Below are positions 24,647 to 34,225 of a DNA stretch of 64,000 nt, in pieces. Below the pieces are notes generated by a model. The model did no database searches. It worked only from the letters and a program-made list of their open reading frames with translations, and was not told the DNA's origin. A program made the translations under genes and the position numbers. The stretch's first letter is position 1; the number at the start of each line of letters is the position of its first letter. Source of the stretch: CBDBCU01 sp965203435 (GTDB lineage: Bacteria; Chloroflexota; Dehalococcoidia; Lucifugimonadales; UBA3495). The stretch is from assembly GCA_965203435.1 (NCBI GenBank), contig CBDBCU010000006.1, positions 186,001 through 250,000 of the forward strand. The letters are read 5' to 3'.

Positions 24647-27580
24647 ATGACGCAGCGCCATATTGAATCCAATGCCAACGCCGCCTTGGGCGAGCTGCTC
24701 CAGCCGATGCTGGGCAAGGCCGTGGTGCGGGCGCAAAACAGCGGCGTAATTGTGGGCCAATCCCAGTTGCAGCCGGATGAGCTGATTACCGCCGAGGGCC
24801 GCGCTCCGGTGGTCATCGAAGCCGAATATGAACCGGCGGCCAAGGTCGAGGAGGAAGCCGAGGGCCGCCTGGGGCTGGAAGTGGTCGACGGCCGGCGGCG
24901 CATCGAGGCGGCCATTGCCCTGCGCTATCCCGAGGCGGTGCGGACCGCCGCCGACCAGAAAAGCGCGCTCCGGGCGGCCCGCTTGTCCTACTGCGCGTTC
25001 ACCGTGGGGAAATACAGCGATCCCCCGGAACGGAAAATCAAGCGGGTTGACCGCTTTCCCGAAACCGGCTGGCTGGAGGGATCCGTTACCGACTTGACAG
25101 ACTTGATTCGGTTGGTATCCACGCCGCAGCTGGCGGTGGAGGAGGCGACGGGTTATCTGCAAAACGGCATTGACCGGGCGGCCGGGATCCTGGCGGATAT
25201 GGCCTCCCGGCCCTACATAATGGTGGACATTGCCCGGCTGCTGGGCATGGACAATGTGCCGCAAACCCGGCGGATGGCCGGGGCCATTCTGGCTAACGCG
25301 ATGGTCTTTCACGGGCGCATTGCCGGGATGTACCCGGAAATCAGCCGATTGGCTAGGGTGGCCGGCCCGGAGGTCAGCGATCCGCAACGGGAAACCCTGA
25401 ATGCCTGGCGCGAAATCCTGCGGATCAATTATTGGCCCATCTTTGCCATTGGGCGGGATATTCTCCAGCAGCTGCCGGCCGATGTCGCCGCGCGGATCCT
25501 GCATTCCCTGAGCTACACCGTCGGAAAGGTCATCGCCACCGGGGTCGACAATGCCCACGACTTGACCGGGCGGGTTTTTCAGCGCCTGATTTCCGACCGC
25601 AAATATCTGGCAACCTACTACACCCTGCCCCCGTCGGCGGCTCTGCTGGCCCGGTTGGCCCTGGCTAAGCTGCCGGATTTGGACTTGGCGGATCTGGCGG
25701 CCATCAGCCAGCTGCGGGTGCTGGATGCGGCCGCCGGCACCGGGGCTTTGCTTTCCGGGGTCTATGACCAAATCGCCACCCGGCACGAGCAGGCCGGCGG
25801 CGATACCGATTTGCTGCATCCGGTAATGCTGGAGCAGGTCCTCTACGGCTGCGATGTAATGCCGGCCGCCATTCATATCACCGGCTCCACCCTCTCCGGC
25901 ATTGCGCCGGCGGTCAAGTTCAGCAACTCCCGGCAATACACCCTGGCTTACGGCCGGCAAGTTGACGATGAAGTCCGGATCGGATCCCTGGAACTGCTGC
26001 GCTCCTCGGAGGTTATGACTCTGTTCAACACCAGCGACCCGGCCCAGCGCACCGGCAGCATCGGCGAGGAAACGGCCGCCCAGGTTATCGCCGACATCCC
26101 GGATAAAGGGTTTGACCTGGTGATTATGAACCCGCCCTTTACCAGCAACACCAAGCACCGGGATGCGGAGGGCAATGTGCAGTGCGCCGCCTTTGCCGCC
26201 TTTGGCGCGCCGATCGCCGCCCAGGAGGATATGTCCAACCGCTTGAATCAATTGGCCCGGGGTTCCTGCTATCACGGCCATTCCGGGCTGGGGTCGGCTT
26301 TTGCGGCGGTAGCCGATAAAAAAGTCCGGCGCGGCGGCGTCCTTGCCCTGGTGCTGCTGGCTACGGCGATTAACGGCTCCTCCTGGGCCAAGTTTCGGCA
26401 GCTGATTGCCACTCAATACACGGATATTACCGTAGTTTGTATCGCCGCCACCGGCCGGGATATGTCCTTTTCCTCGGATACCGGCGTTGGCGAGTGTCTG
26501 GTTATTGCCCGCAAACTGGCCGCTAAAGAGAAACCCGATGGCCGAGCCCGGTTCGTGTCCCTGCGCCGCCGCCCGCCCGGTTTCGTCGGGGCGGCGGAAG
26601 TAGCCAAGGCCATTTTGACTACGCCCCTAGGCCGCCGGCTGGAGGATGGGCCTTATGGCGGCACTCCCCTCTACTGCGGCGGCGAGCTGCTGGGCGAGGC
26701 TTTGGATGCCCCGTTGGATGAATACCGCAGCGGTTGGGGCATTGCCGGGATCCGGGATTTTGCCGTAGCCCAAGCCGCCCAGGCCCTGGCTGGCGGCCGG
26801 CTGTGGCTGCCGGGAGAACGGGCCGGCCGGGAATTGCCCATAGCCACCCTGCAAGCGGCCGGCGGGCAGCGGGGATACCATCACGATTTGCTGGTCAACC
26901 CGGCCCACCGCGGCCCCTACGATCTGCACGCGGCCGATCCCACGGCCACTTATCCGGCTTTGTATAACCACTCGGCCCAAGATGAGCGGTTTATGGTCTG
27001 CAATCCGGATCGTTCCCTGCGGGTAAAGCCGGGTTCCGAGGATCGGGCTGCTGAAATGTGGGCTACGGCCAGCCGCGCCCACTTGAACTTGGGTTTCCGT
27101 TTCAATTCCCAGCCTTTGACCGCGGCTTTTACCGAACGGAAAACTATGGGCGGCACCGCTTGGCCCAATGTGGGCTTTGCCGATGACCGCTGCGACTATC
27201 CCTTTACCCTGTGGTGCAACTCTACCCTGGGCTTGCTGGCTTTCTGGTGGCACTCCAGCCGCCAGCAGTCCGGGCGCGGCGTTACCACCATCAGCGTCAT
27301 TGACGCCCTCCCCATCCTCGACCTGCGCGCCTTGACCGAGGACCAACTGACCTTGGCCCAGGAAATTTTTGAGGAGTTCCGGGATAAGGAACTACAGCCG
27401 GCTTATCTGGCCGATGCCGACCCCAACCGGGCTTTGCTCGACCGCCGGGTCATCTGCGACCTGCTGGGCTTTGACGCCGCGGTCTATCAAGGCGTAAGGC
27501 TATTGGCGGAAAAGTGGTGCGCCGAGCCGTCGGTGCACGGCGGCAAGGCGCGGCCGCCGGGCAACCGGTTAGTGGTGTAG
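24647..27580 (+). CDS. Large N6-adenine DNA methyltransferase, type IIG-like architecture
   Basis: About 977 residues. Motif I DAAAGTGALL is near residue 360, followed by motif IV NPPFTSN near 495, the gamma-class order of N6-adenine methylases. The C-terminal third, with NSTLGLLAFWWHSSRQQSG, looks like a target-recognition domain of type I/IIG enzymes. The N-terminal ~340 residues include VVIEAEYEPAAKVEEEAEG, which might hide a PD-(D/E)XK-like nuclease core; this is uncertain. ATG at 24647 was chosen over TTG at 24632 because GGGAG precedes it by 5 bases. No separate restriction or specificity gene is adjacent, so it is a single-chain candidate. It converges on acsA. Confidence 0.8.
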   Translation: MTQRHIESNANAALGELLQPMLGKAVVRAQNSGVIVGQSQLQPDELITAEGRAPVVIEAEYEPAAKVEEEAEGRLGLEVVDGRRRIEAAIALRYPEAVRTAADQKSALRAARLSYCAFTVGKYSDPPERKIKRVDRFPETGWLEGSVTDLTDLIRLVSTPQLAVEEATGYLQNGIDRAAGILADMASRPYIMVDIARLLGMDNVPQTRRMAGAILANAMVFHGRIAGMYPEISRLARVAGPEVSDPQRETLNAWREILRINYWPIFAIGRDILQQLPADVAARILHSLSYTVGKVIATGVDNAHDLTGRVFQRLISDRKYLATYYTLPPSAALLARLALAKLPDLDLADLAAISQLRVLDAAAGTGALLSGVYDQIATRHEQAGGDTDLLHPVMLEQVLYGCDVMPAAIHITGSTLSGIAPAVKFSNSRQYTLAYGRQVDDEVRIGSLELLRSSEVMTLFNTSDPAQRTGSIGEETAAQVIADIPDKGFDLVIMNPPFTSNTKHRDAEGNVQCAAFAAFGAPIAAQEDMSNRLNQLARGSCYHGHSGLGSAFAAVADKKVRRGGVLALVLLATAINGSSWAKFRQLIATQYTDITVVCIAATGRDMSFSSDTGVGECLVIARKLAAKEKPDGRARFVSLRRRPPGFVGAAEVAKAILTTPLGRRLEDGPYGGTPLYCGGELLGEALDAPLDEYRSGWGIAGIRDFAVAQAAQALAGGRLWLPGERAGRELPIATLQAAGGQRGYHHDLLVNPAHRGPYDLHAADPTATYPALYNHSAQDERFMVCNPDRSLRVKPGSEDRAAEMWATASRAHLNLGFRFNSQPLTAAFTERKTMGGTAWPNVGFADDRCDYPFTLWCNSTLGLLAFWWHSSRQQSGRGVTTISVIDALPILDLRALTEDQLTLAQEIFEEFRDKELQPAYLADADPNRALLDRRVICDLLGFDAAVYQGVRLLAEKWCAEPSVHGGKARPPGNRLVV

Positions 27581-27633
27581 GGGGAATTACAGCCGGCAAA
27601 GACGGCAAGCGCAACAACCCGGCGCAAAACAAC

Positions 27634-27671
27634 AAAAGCCGGGGCCGGCTAACTGTCGACCCCGGCTTTTT
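27634..27671. terminator. Bidirectional intrinsic terminator
   Basis: AAAAGCCGGGG (27634-27644) pairs with CCCCGGCTTTTT (27660-27671), framed by GGCGCAAAA and TTTTTGCGCC. A-run and T-run give termination both ways between the converging methylase and acsA genes. Confidence 0.85.
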
Positions 27672-27712
27672 GCGCCCTGGCTAGGGCCGTCCCGCCGCTA
27701 CTCCTTTCCTCC

Positions 27713-29665
27713 CTACTCCTCGTCCCCGTACTGCTCTTTCAAGGATTCCACCACCGCCGGGTCGGCCAGGGTGGTGGTGTCGCCCAGGGCGCGGCCCTCG
27801 GCCACATCCCGCAGCAGGCGACGCATAATTTTTCCGCTGCGGGTCTTGGGCAGTTCGGCGGCGAAGTAAATGTCATCCGGGCGGGCCATCGGGCCGATTT
27901 TCCCGGCGACATGGGCTTTCAGCTCGGTTATCAAATCATCCGAGGCCGCCACCTGATCCTTGATGGTGACGAAAGCCACAATCGCCTGCCCCTTGATTTC
28001 GTGGGCCTTGCCGATACAGGCGGCCTCGGCCACCTTGGCATTGTCCACCAGGGCGCTCTCCACTTCCATAGTGCTGATGCGGTGGGCGGACACGTTAATC
28101 ACATCGTCCACCCGGCCCAGCAGCCAGAAATAGCCATCCTCATCTAGCTTGGCCCCGTCGGAAGTAAAGTAGGTGTCCGGATAGCGGGACCAGTATTGCT
28201 GCACAAACCGCTCCGGATCGCCGTAAATGCCGCGCAGCATGGACGGCCAGGGCCGCTGGATGGTCAGATAGCCGCCACCGCCCGGCCCGACCGGATTGCC
28301 CGCCTCGTCCAGAATCGCGGCGTCAATGCCGGGAAAAGGCTGCGTGGCCGAGCCGGGTTTAAGGGTAGTCAGCCCCGGCAGGGGGCTAATCAGGATGGAG
28401 CCGGTTTCGGTCTGCCACCAGGTATCCACTACCGGGCAGCGGCCGCCGCCGATATGCTGCCAGTACCAGACCCACGCCTCCGGGTTAATCGGCTCGCCTA
28501 CCGAGCCCAGCAGGCGCAGGGTGGACATATCGTGGCGCTGGGGATATTCCTCGCCCCAGCGCATAAAGGTGCGGATGGCCGTGGGCGCGGTGTAAAGGAT
28601 GGTGCAGCCATACTTGGCGACGATGGCCCAGAACCGATCCCGGTCGGGATAATCCGGAGAACCCTCGTACATCACCGACGTGGCCCCGTTCGCCAGCGGC
28701 CCATAGACAATGTAGCTGTGGCCGGTGACCCAGCCAATATCGGCGGTACACCAATAGACATCCGCCTCTTTCAGGTCGAAAATCCACTTGGTAGTGGCAT
28801 AGACGCCGGTCAGATAGCCGCCGGTGGTGTGGACGATGCCCTTGGGCTTGCCGGTAGTGCCGCTGGTGTAGAGCATATAGAGCATATCCTCGCTGTCCAT
28901 CGGCTCCGGAGCGCAGGTCTGCGGCTGGCCGGCCACCAGGTCGTGCCACCACACATCCCGCCCGGCGGTCATCCGCTCCTCAGCCTGGCCGGTGCGGCGG
29001 ACGACCACCACCTTTTCCACCGGGGTAGCGCCCTCCAAAGCGGCGTCGGCGTTCTGTTTCAGCGGCACAATGCCGCCGCGGCGATAGCCCCCGTCGGCGG
29101 TAATCAGCACTTTGGACTGGGAATCCTCCAGGCGGTCGCGGATGGATTCGGCGCTGAACCCGCCAAAGATGACGCTGTGCGCCGCGCCGATCCGGGCGCA
29201 GGCCAGCATCGCGATGGGCAGTTCGGGAATCATGGGCAGATAAATCGTTACCCGGTCGCCCTTTTTCACGCCCAGGCTTTTCAGCCCGTTGGCAAAGCGG
29301 CAGACCTCCCGATACAAGTCCCAATAGGTATAGACCTGCCAATCCCCCGGCTCCCCTTCCCAGATGATGGCCGCCTTGTTGCGGCGGGCCGAGTTCAGAT
29401 GCCGGTCGATGCAGTTGTAAGCGGCGTTGAGCCGGCCGCCGCGGAACCATTGGGCATAGGGCGGCTGCCAATCCAGGATTTGATCCCAGGGCTGGAACCA
29501 GTCCAGTTCGGCGGCAAAGGCGGCCCAGAAAGCCTCCGGATCGGCGGCGGCCCGGGCATAGACCTCCGGATCGTTGATGTTGGCCTGCCGGGCGAACTCC
29601 GGCGGCGGGGGAAAGGCGCGATCTTCCTGTAGGAGCGCGGCGATGCTCCCGGCATTCTCCACCAT
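27713..29665 (-). CDS. acsA: Acetyl-CoA synthetase (acetate-CoA ligase)
   Basis: A 650-residue AMP-forming enzyme that turns acetate, ATP and CoA into acetyl-CoA in the cytoplasm. It contains the P-loop-like signature YTSGTTGKPKGIVHTTGGYL, the Acs-specific WCTADIGWVTGHSYIVYGPL, and near the C-terminus PKTRSGKIMRRLLRD with the Lys that is acetylated in Acs enzymes. The length is normal for Acs. The frame is open further upstream, but ATG at 29665 begins the conserved N-terminal region and lies about 80 bases after a good promoter. The gene is divergent from the second methyltransferase-HNH gene. Confidence 0.97.
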   Translation of the reverse strand: MVENAGSIAALLQEDRAFPPPPEFARQANINDPEVYARAAADPEAFWAAFAAELDWFQPWDQILDWQPPYAQWFRGGRLNAAYNCIDRHLNSARRNKAAIIWEGEPGDWQVYTYWDLYREVCRFANGLKSLGVKKGDRVTIYLPMIPELPIAMLACARIGAAHSVIFGGFSAESIRDRLEDSQSKVLITADGGYRRGGIVPLKQNADAALEGATPVEKVVVVRRTGQAEERMTAGRDVWWHDLVAGQPQTCAPEPMDSEDMLYMLYTSGTTGKPKGIVHTTGGYLTGVYATTKWIFDLKEADVYWCTADIGWVTGHSYIVYGPLANGATSVMYEGSPDYPDRDRFWAIVAKYGCTILYTAPTAIRTFMRWGEEYPQRHDMSTLRLLGSVGEPINPEAWVWYWQHIGGGRCPVVDTWWQTETGSILISPLPGLTTLKPGSATQPFPGIDAAILDEAGNPVGPGGGGYLTIQRPWPSMLRGIYGDPERFVQQYWSRYPDTYFTSDGAKLDEDGYFWLLGRVDDVINVSAHRISTMEVESALVDNAKVAEAACIGKAHEIKGQAIVAFVTIKDQVAASDDLITELKAHVAGKIGPMARPDDIYFAAELPKTRSGKIMRRLLRDVAEGRALGDTTTLADPAVVESLKEQYGDEE

Positions 29666-29753
29666 AATCGTTACCCCTCTGCTGAATTGGCGCATCGTGT
29701 TGGATTGGCACAACGCAACGGCCGGCGGCCGCCGGCCTTTGATGCTGCCGTCA

Positions 29754-29782
29754 TTGTAAGCAAAGGCGGGCCGATTGGCAAA
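29754..29782 (-). promoter_or_regulatory. Sigma-70-type promoter of acsA
   Basis: On the minus strand: TTGCCA (29777-29782), 17-base spacer, TACAAT (29754-29759); each one mismatch from consensus. Confidence 0.65.
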
Positions 29783-29865
29783 CCAGGGGGGGTTCCGGGG
29801 CGGCGATCCGGGATAGGTGCTTGCCTTACCCCGGCAATTGCCTGAATCCAGTGACGCCAAGCCCC

Positions 29866-29894
29866 TTTACACCACGGCGGCATTGGCTTATAAT
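29866..29894 (+). promoter_or_regulatory. Sigma-70-type promoter of methyltransferase-HNH copy 2
   Basis: TTTACA (29866-29871), 17-base spacer, TATAAT (29889-29894, perfect). It lies inside the upstream extension of the frame, which rules out starts before about 29900. Confidence 0.75.
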
Positions 29895-29963
29895 AGGCCG
29901 GCCGGCGGCGGGATTGCGCTGAAACCGCCGCAGAAATTGTTGGAAAAGGGGGACTGCCCGGCT

Positions 29964-31718
29964 ATGTTGTCCCGCAACGCCGAGTTCAACGCTATCAACC
30001 GGGGCGTCTATATCGCCGACAACCTGGACTTTCTGCGCTCCCTCAACACTGCCTCGGTGGACTTGGTGTGCATCGATCCGCCCTTTGCCAAGAACGACAC
30101 CTTTATCGCTGACCAGCTCAAGCCGCCGTTGCGGAAGGACGAGCGGGATAACGAGTTCCGCCTGCTGAAAGAGTGGGGCATTGCCACCCCGGAACAAGCC
30201 GATGCTGCCGGCATTGCTTGGCCGGACGACCCCAAAGCCCGCGGCGGGTATCGGGATACCTGGGCCTGGGATGCGGATATTCACGAGGATTGGGTGGAGG
30301 GCATTAAGGCAACCCATCCGGCGGTGAACCGGCTGATTGAGGTTTCCCGGGAAATCCACGGGGACAGCATCGCCGCTTACCTGTCCTTTATGGCAATTCG
30401 GATGTTTGAGCTGCATCGCATCCTCAAACCTACCGGCAGCTTGTACCTGCACTGCGACCATACCGCCAGCGGCTACCTGCGGCAGCTGATGGACGGGGTG
30501 TTCGGGGCGGAAAACTTCCGCAATGAAATCGTCTGGCGGCGGTTCAGCGCCCATAATGATGCCCGGCGGTTCGGGCAAATCCACGACACCCTGTTTTACT
30601 ACAGCAAAAGCCAGCGGTGCGTCTGGACAGGGAAGGCCCGGGAACCCTATGACCCGGAATACATTGCCAAGTCTTACCGCTACGAGGACGATAAAGGGAA
30701 GTTTATGACCAGCCCCTTGCAGGCGCGCAGCCTTTCCGGGGGCGGTTATCATTACACTTGGCGCGGCCTTGCTGATGTATGGAAGTTCCCTCAAGAGCGG
30801 CTGGATGAACTGGACGCCGCCGGCCTGATCTATTGGCCGCCGAAAGGTAAAATTCCGCGGCGCAAGGTGTATCTGGATCCGGAACGCGGGATAGCTCCCC
30901 GGGATCTGATACTGGATATTAAGCCGCTGATGTCGGGCAATGGGGAGCAAACCGGCTATCCCACGCAGAAACCCTACAAGTTGGCGGAGCGTCTAATCCA
31001 GGCCAGCACTAATCCCGGCGATGTGGTGCTGGATTGCTTTGCCGGCTGCGCCTATACCGCCGTGGCGGCGGAAAAGCTGGACCGCCGCTGGACCGCCTGC
31101 GACATCAATCTCCGGGCTTGGACGGTCTTTAAGCGACAGTTCAACAAGGGCGGCGATTTGCCGCTACTGACCTGCAACGACGAAACCACCGGGCAGCAGG
31201 TATTGGGCTGCGAGCCGACGGTTACCATTCACGGCCCGGCGGAATTGCCCACGCGGACGACTACCGCCGAGGTGGAAATCAAGCCTTTGCGGACGGACAA
31301 TCGGCGGCTGGAACAGCGGCAATACAAGCGGGAATCCACCCTGCTGAATCGGGGGGAAATGATGGCCGCTTTGCTGCAATTCAGCAGCGGCAAGGCGTGG
31401 TGCTGCGGGTACACCAGCTTTGACACGGCGGGGAAACCTATCCTTACCAACTACGAGCTGGATCACATCACCCCGAAAAGCAAGGGCGGCGAGGATGAAA
31501 TTACCAACCGGGCGCCGCTTTGCTCGGCGCACAACAAGCTGAAAAGCGACCTGAACATCAGCCTCTACGAATTGCGGGAAATCGTGATTTTCCGGAGGCA
31601 ATTGGCGAAGGGCATTACGCCGGAGCGTTTGCCCCGGCTGGAGGAGGCTTTGCGGGAGGCCCGGCACATCCATGCCGAGGCTTATCAGCGCAAAATCGGC
31701 CTGCCTTTGGGGATTTAG
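29964..31718 (+). CDS. DNA methyltransferase fused to C-terminal HNH endonuclease domain (copy 2)
   Basis: A 584-residue protein, larger paralogue of the one at 11475-12971. DPPF is at residues 38-41. YPTQKPYKLAERLI precedes the SAM site DCFAGCAYTAVAAEKL, so motif order is beta class. The C-terminus carries an HNH module: CCGYTSF, ELDHITPKSKGG, then PLCSAHNKLKSD. An insert near residue 50-100 is absent from copy 1. Start ATG 29964 was chosen because AAGGGGG lies upstream and the promoter sits at 29866-29894; the longer frame overlaps that promoter. It is divergent from acsA. It probably modifies DNA at adenine or cytosine amino groups; nuclease activity is unproven. Confidence 0.85.
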   Translation: MLSRNAEFNAINRGVYIADNLDFLRSLNTASVDLVCIDPPFAKNDTFIADQLKPPLRKDERDNEFRLLKEWGIATPEQADAAGIAWPDDPKARGGYRDTWAWDADIHEDWVEGIKATHPAVNRLIEVSREIHGDSIAAYLSFMAIRMFELHRILKPTGSLYLHCDHTASGYLRQLMDGVFGAENFRNEIVWRRFSAHNDARRFGQIHDTLFYYSKSQRCVWTGKAREPYDPEYIAKSYRYEDDKGKFMTSPLQARSLSGGGYHYTWRGLADVWKFPQERLDELDAAGLIYWPPKGKIPRRKVYLDPERGIAPRDLILDIKPLMSGNGEQTGYPTQKPYKLAERLIQASTNPGDVVLDCFAGCAYTAVAAEKLDRRWTACDINLRAWTVFKRQFNKGGDLPLLTCNDETTGQQVLGCEPTVTIHGPAELPTRTTTAEVEIKPLRTDNRRLEQRQYKRESTLLNRGEMMAALLQFSSGKAWCCGYTSFDTAGKPILTNYELDHITPKSKGGEDEITNRAPLCSAHNKLKSDLNISLYELREIVIFRRQLAKGITPERLPRLEEALREARHIHAEAYQRKIGLPLGI

Positions 31719-31787
31719 GGCGGCCGAGGCAAGGTGGCCCTAGCCACGCCAATATCCTATGCCGCCGACCTCGAGTTGGCGGGATTA

Positions 31788-31819
31788 AACCGGGCCGGGT
31801 AAATTTACCCGGCCCGGTT
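31788..31819. repeat. Repeat family C: perfect 32-bp palindrome
   Basis: AACCGGGCCGGGTAAA followed by its exact complement; a second copy with inverted flanks is at 56948-56979. About 30 further bases on one side (CAGCAATGGCGGGTTCGTAG) are shared with that copy in reverse orientation. It may act as a terminator after the methyltransferase gene. Confidence 0.85.
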
Positions 31820-31921
31820 CAGCAATGGCGGGTTCGTAGCCCGGCCCGATTCACCGCGCTACGGCTTTTCCGTGGCCGGTTACGATAATTAAAAGACCCG
31901 GCCCAAATTGCCCGCCGCCGA

Positions 31922-31950
31922 TTGACACTACCCCTACCGGCAACTAAAAT
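31922..31950 (+). promoter_or_regulatory. Sigma-70 promoter of the Trk operon
   Basis: TTGACA (31922-31927), 17-base spacer, TAAAAT (31945-31950); the -35 is perfect. The start is about 58 bases downstream. Confidence 0.7.
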
Positions 31951-32007
31951 CCTGTTGCCGGGGCGCCCCTTTCTAACCCCTGTTTCCGCGCCGGCCAGAG
32001 GCTATTG

Positions 32008-33465
32008 GTGAGTTACCAACCGCGCCGTACCCGCGATACCGTCATTCGTCAACCCCGGTTGGCCGAACTGCGCCCGGCTATCTCCGGGGAAATACCCCGG
32101 CGGCGGCCGCAGCGCTTCTTTGCCGCCCCCTTTCTCCTGCTCTACGGCTTTGTCTCCCTGATCCTGGTCGGCGGCGTGCTGCTGACCTTGCCTATATCCG
32201 GCAATCCGGGGGAGTCCACCCCTTGGGAAACGGCTTTCTTTACCGCTACCTCGGCGGTTACTGTTACCGGGCATACGGCGGTCAGCACGGCGAACCACTG
32301 GAGCTTTTTCGGGCAAGGAGTCATTTTCCTGCTGATGCTGATTGGCGGCCTGGGTTTTATGGCCTCGGCGGTCTTTGTGCTGCTGCTGATTGGGCAGCGA
32401 GCCAGCCTGTCGGAACAGTTGGCCCTGCGCGACACGATCGGCGTCGAGGGATTGGGCGGCCTGCGGCAAATAACCCGCAATATCGTCATCGTCGTCCTGC
32501 TCATCTATCTGGCCGGCGCGGTGGCAATGTTTTTCCCTATCCGCAGCGCCACCGGCCTGGGCCTGCTGGAATCCGCCTGGCAAGCCGTCTTTCTGTCGGT
32601 ATCCTCTTTCAACAGCGCCGGCTTTTCCATTCTGCCGGAAATCTCCGACGAGCGAGCCTTGGCTATTCTGGATCGCCACTGGGCTCTCCAAAGCGTTATG
32701 GCCGGGCTGATTGTGGTCGGCGGCATCGGCTGGACGATTCTGGTGGATGTGTACCGCAATCGCCGTTTTTCCCGCTTTTCCCTGGATACCAAACTGGTGC
32801 TGATAACCAGCGTGGTGCTGTGGCTGCTGGGCTTTTCGGTCTATTTTCTGGAGCAATACATCAGCATCTCCGGCAGCGGCTATGACCATCCCCTGGAGCA
32901 GGTGGGCGACTCTTTATTCCATTCCATCAGCGGCCGCACCGCCGGGTTCATCATCGTCGACTTTCAGGCGACCGAGGATTTTACCAAGTTGGCCTATACC
33001 TTTCTGATGTTCATTGGCGGCGGCTCCGGCTCGGTAGCCGGCGGCATCAAGGTCAATACCCTGGCGGTGCTGGTGGCGGTGGTAATTGCCTCCATCCGCT
33101 CCCGGCCGCAGACCGAAGCCTTTGGCCGGGAAATTCCCCAAAGCCAGGCTTTCCGGGCCGTCGCCGTCGCCGGGTTGGGCATCCTCTTTATCCTGATTAC
33201 GGTGCCGGCCTTGACCATCACCGAGGCGGACGCGTTGCGGACGGGGACTTTCGGCTTTCTTGACCTGCTCTTTGACACCGTTTCGGCTTATGCCACTAAC
33301 GGCTCCTCGACCGGCATTGTTCCCGACCTGAGCCAAGCCGGCCGCTTTGCTTTCATCGCCGCGATGTTCATCGGGCGCATTGGCCCGCTGACTTTGGCCC
33401 TGGCTTTGGCCTCGCCGGAGCGGACGGTCTATCGTTTTGCCCAGGAAAGGGTTAAAATAGGGTAA
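32008..33465 (+). CDS. trkH: TrkH/KtrB-type potassium uptake channel subunit
   Basis: A 485-residue membrane protein of the Trk/Ktr/HKT family, importing K+ with RCK subunits that control it. Four M1-P-M2 repeats are seen. The selectivity-filter regions appear as TATSAVTVTG near residue 85, SSFNSAGFS near 200, HSISGRTAGF near 305 and DTVSAYATNGSS near 425. The frame begins TTG GTG; GTG at 32008 is preferred because AGAGG then sits 6 bases upstream. It heads an operon followed by trkA-like genes, whose products bind to its cytoplasmic face. Confidence 0.92.
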   Translation: MSYQPRRTRDTVIRQPRLAELRPAISGEIPRRRPQRFFAAPFLLLYGFVSLILVGGVLLTLPISGNPGESTPWETAFFTATSAVTVTGHTAVSTANHWSFFGQGVIFLLMLIGGLGFMASAVFVLLLIGQRASLSEQLALRDTIGVEGLGGLRQITRNIVIVVLLIYLAGAVAMFFPIRSATGLGLLESAWQAVFLSVSSFNSAGFSILPEISDERALAILDRHWALQSVMAGLIVVGGIGWTILVDVYRNRRFSRFSLDTKLVLITSVVLWLLGFSVYFLEQYISISGSGYDHPLEQVGDSLFHSISGRTAGFIIVDFQATEDFTKLAYTFLMFIGGGSGSVAGGIKVNTLAVLVAVVIASIRSRPQTEAFGREIPQSQAFRAVAVAGLGILFILITVPALTITEADALRTGTFGFLDLLFDTVSAYATNGSSTGIVPDLSQAGRFAFIAAMFIGRIGPLTLALALASPERTVYRFAQERVKIG

Positions 33466-33492
33466 CGGAAAAGCGGGAGGGATAATCCTCGG

Positions 33493-34212
33493 ATGAAAAA
33501 GCGGGTTTGCATTATCGGGATGGGGCGGTTCGGCATGGGCGTGGCCCGGGAACTGTACCAGGCCGGCCACGATGTGCTGGTCATTGACACCGACGATGAA
33601 AAGGTGCAGGTTATGCTGGGCCAGACCACCTATGCGGTGCGGGCCGACGCCACCAACGAATCCACCTTGCGCGAGCTGGGCGTGGCCGACTACGATGTGG
33701 CGGTGCTGACCCTGGGCGACCAGAATGTCCAGGCCAGCATCCTCATTGGCATGGTGCTGAAAAGCATGACCATTCCCTACATCATCGCCCGGGCCACCAA
33801 CGAAATGCACGGCGAAGCCCTGGAGCGGATTGGCGTCGACCGGGTGGTCTATCCCGAGGAGGAAAGCGCCCGCCGGGTAGCCCACGTGGACTTTAACTAC
33901 AGCGTCATCGACTATATGGAAATCGTCGCCAACGCCGGCATCAGCAAAATCCGCCCGCCGGAGCAGATGGTCAACCGTACGCTGGAGGAGGCCGGTTTGG
34001 CCGGAGCCAACAACCGCCATTCCCTGGCGGTCGTGGCGGTGCGCCGGGGGCGCAGCTACATCCTGAATCCGTCGAAGGATGAGGAAGTAAAGCCGGGGGA
34101 TGTGCTGCTGGTCGTCGGCCGCAGCGAACACGTGGCGGAAATGTCCGCCCTGGCCCAGGAACAAGCCAACGCCGCCGCGGCCCAGGGCTTGGCCGCCCGG
34201 CTCAGCCGCTAA
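33493..34212 (+). CDS. trkA: TrkA/KtrA regulatory subunit (RCK domains)
   Basis: A 239-residue cytoplasmic regulator of the K+ channel. The N-terminal Rossmann fold carries GMGRFG (residues 9-14) for NAD(H)/ATP binding and IDTD at the end of the second strand. A TrkA-C domain follows (about 140-220: SLAVVAVRRGRSYILNP), and the C-terminal ~20 residues are an Ala-rich tail. The canonical glycine motif makes this the most probable functional partner of the TrkH gene immediately upstream. GGGAGGG precedes the ATG. Confidence 0.92.
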   Translation: MKKRVCIIGMGRFGMGVARELYQAGHDVLVIDTDDEKVQVMLGQTTYAVRADATNESTLRELGVADYDVAVLTLGDQNVQASILIGMVLKSMTIPYIIARATNEMHGEALERIGVDRVVYPEEESARRVAHVDFNYSVIDYMEIVANAGISKIRPPEQMVNRTLEEAGLAGANNRHSLAVVAVRRGRSYILNPSKDEEVKPGDVLLVVGRSEHVAEMSALAQEQANAAAAQGLAARLSR

Positions 34213-34225
34213 CGGGGCCGCCGCT

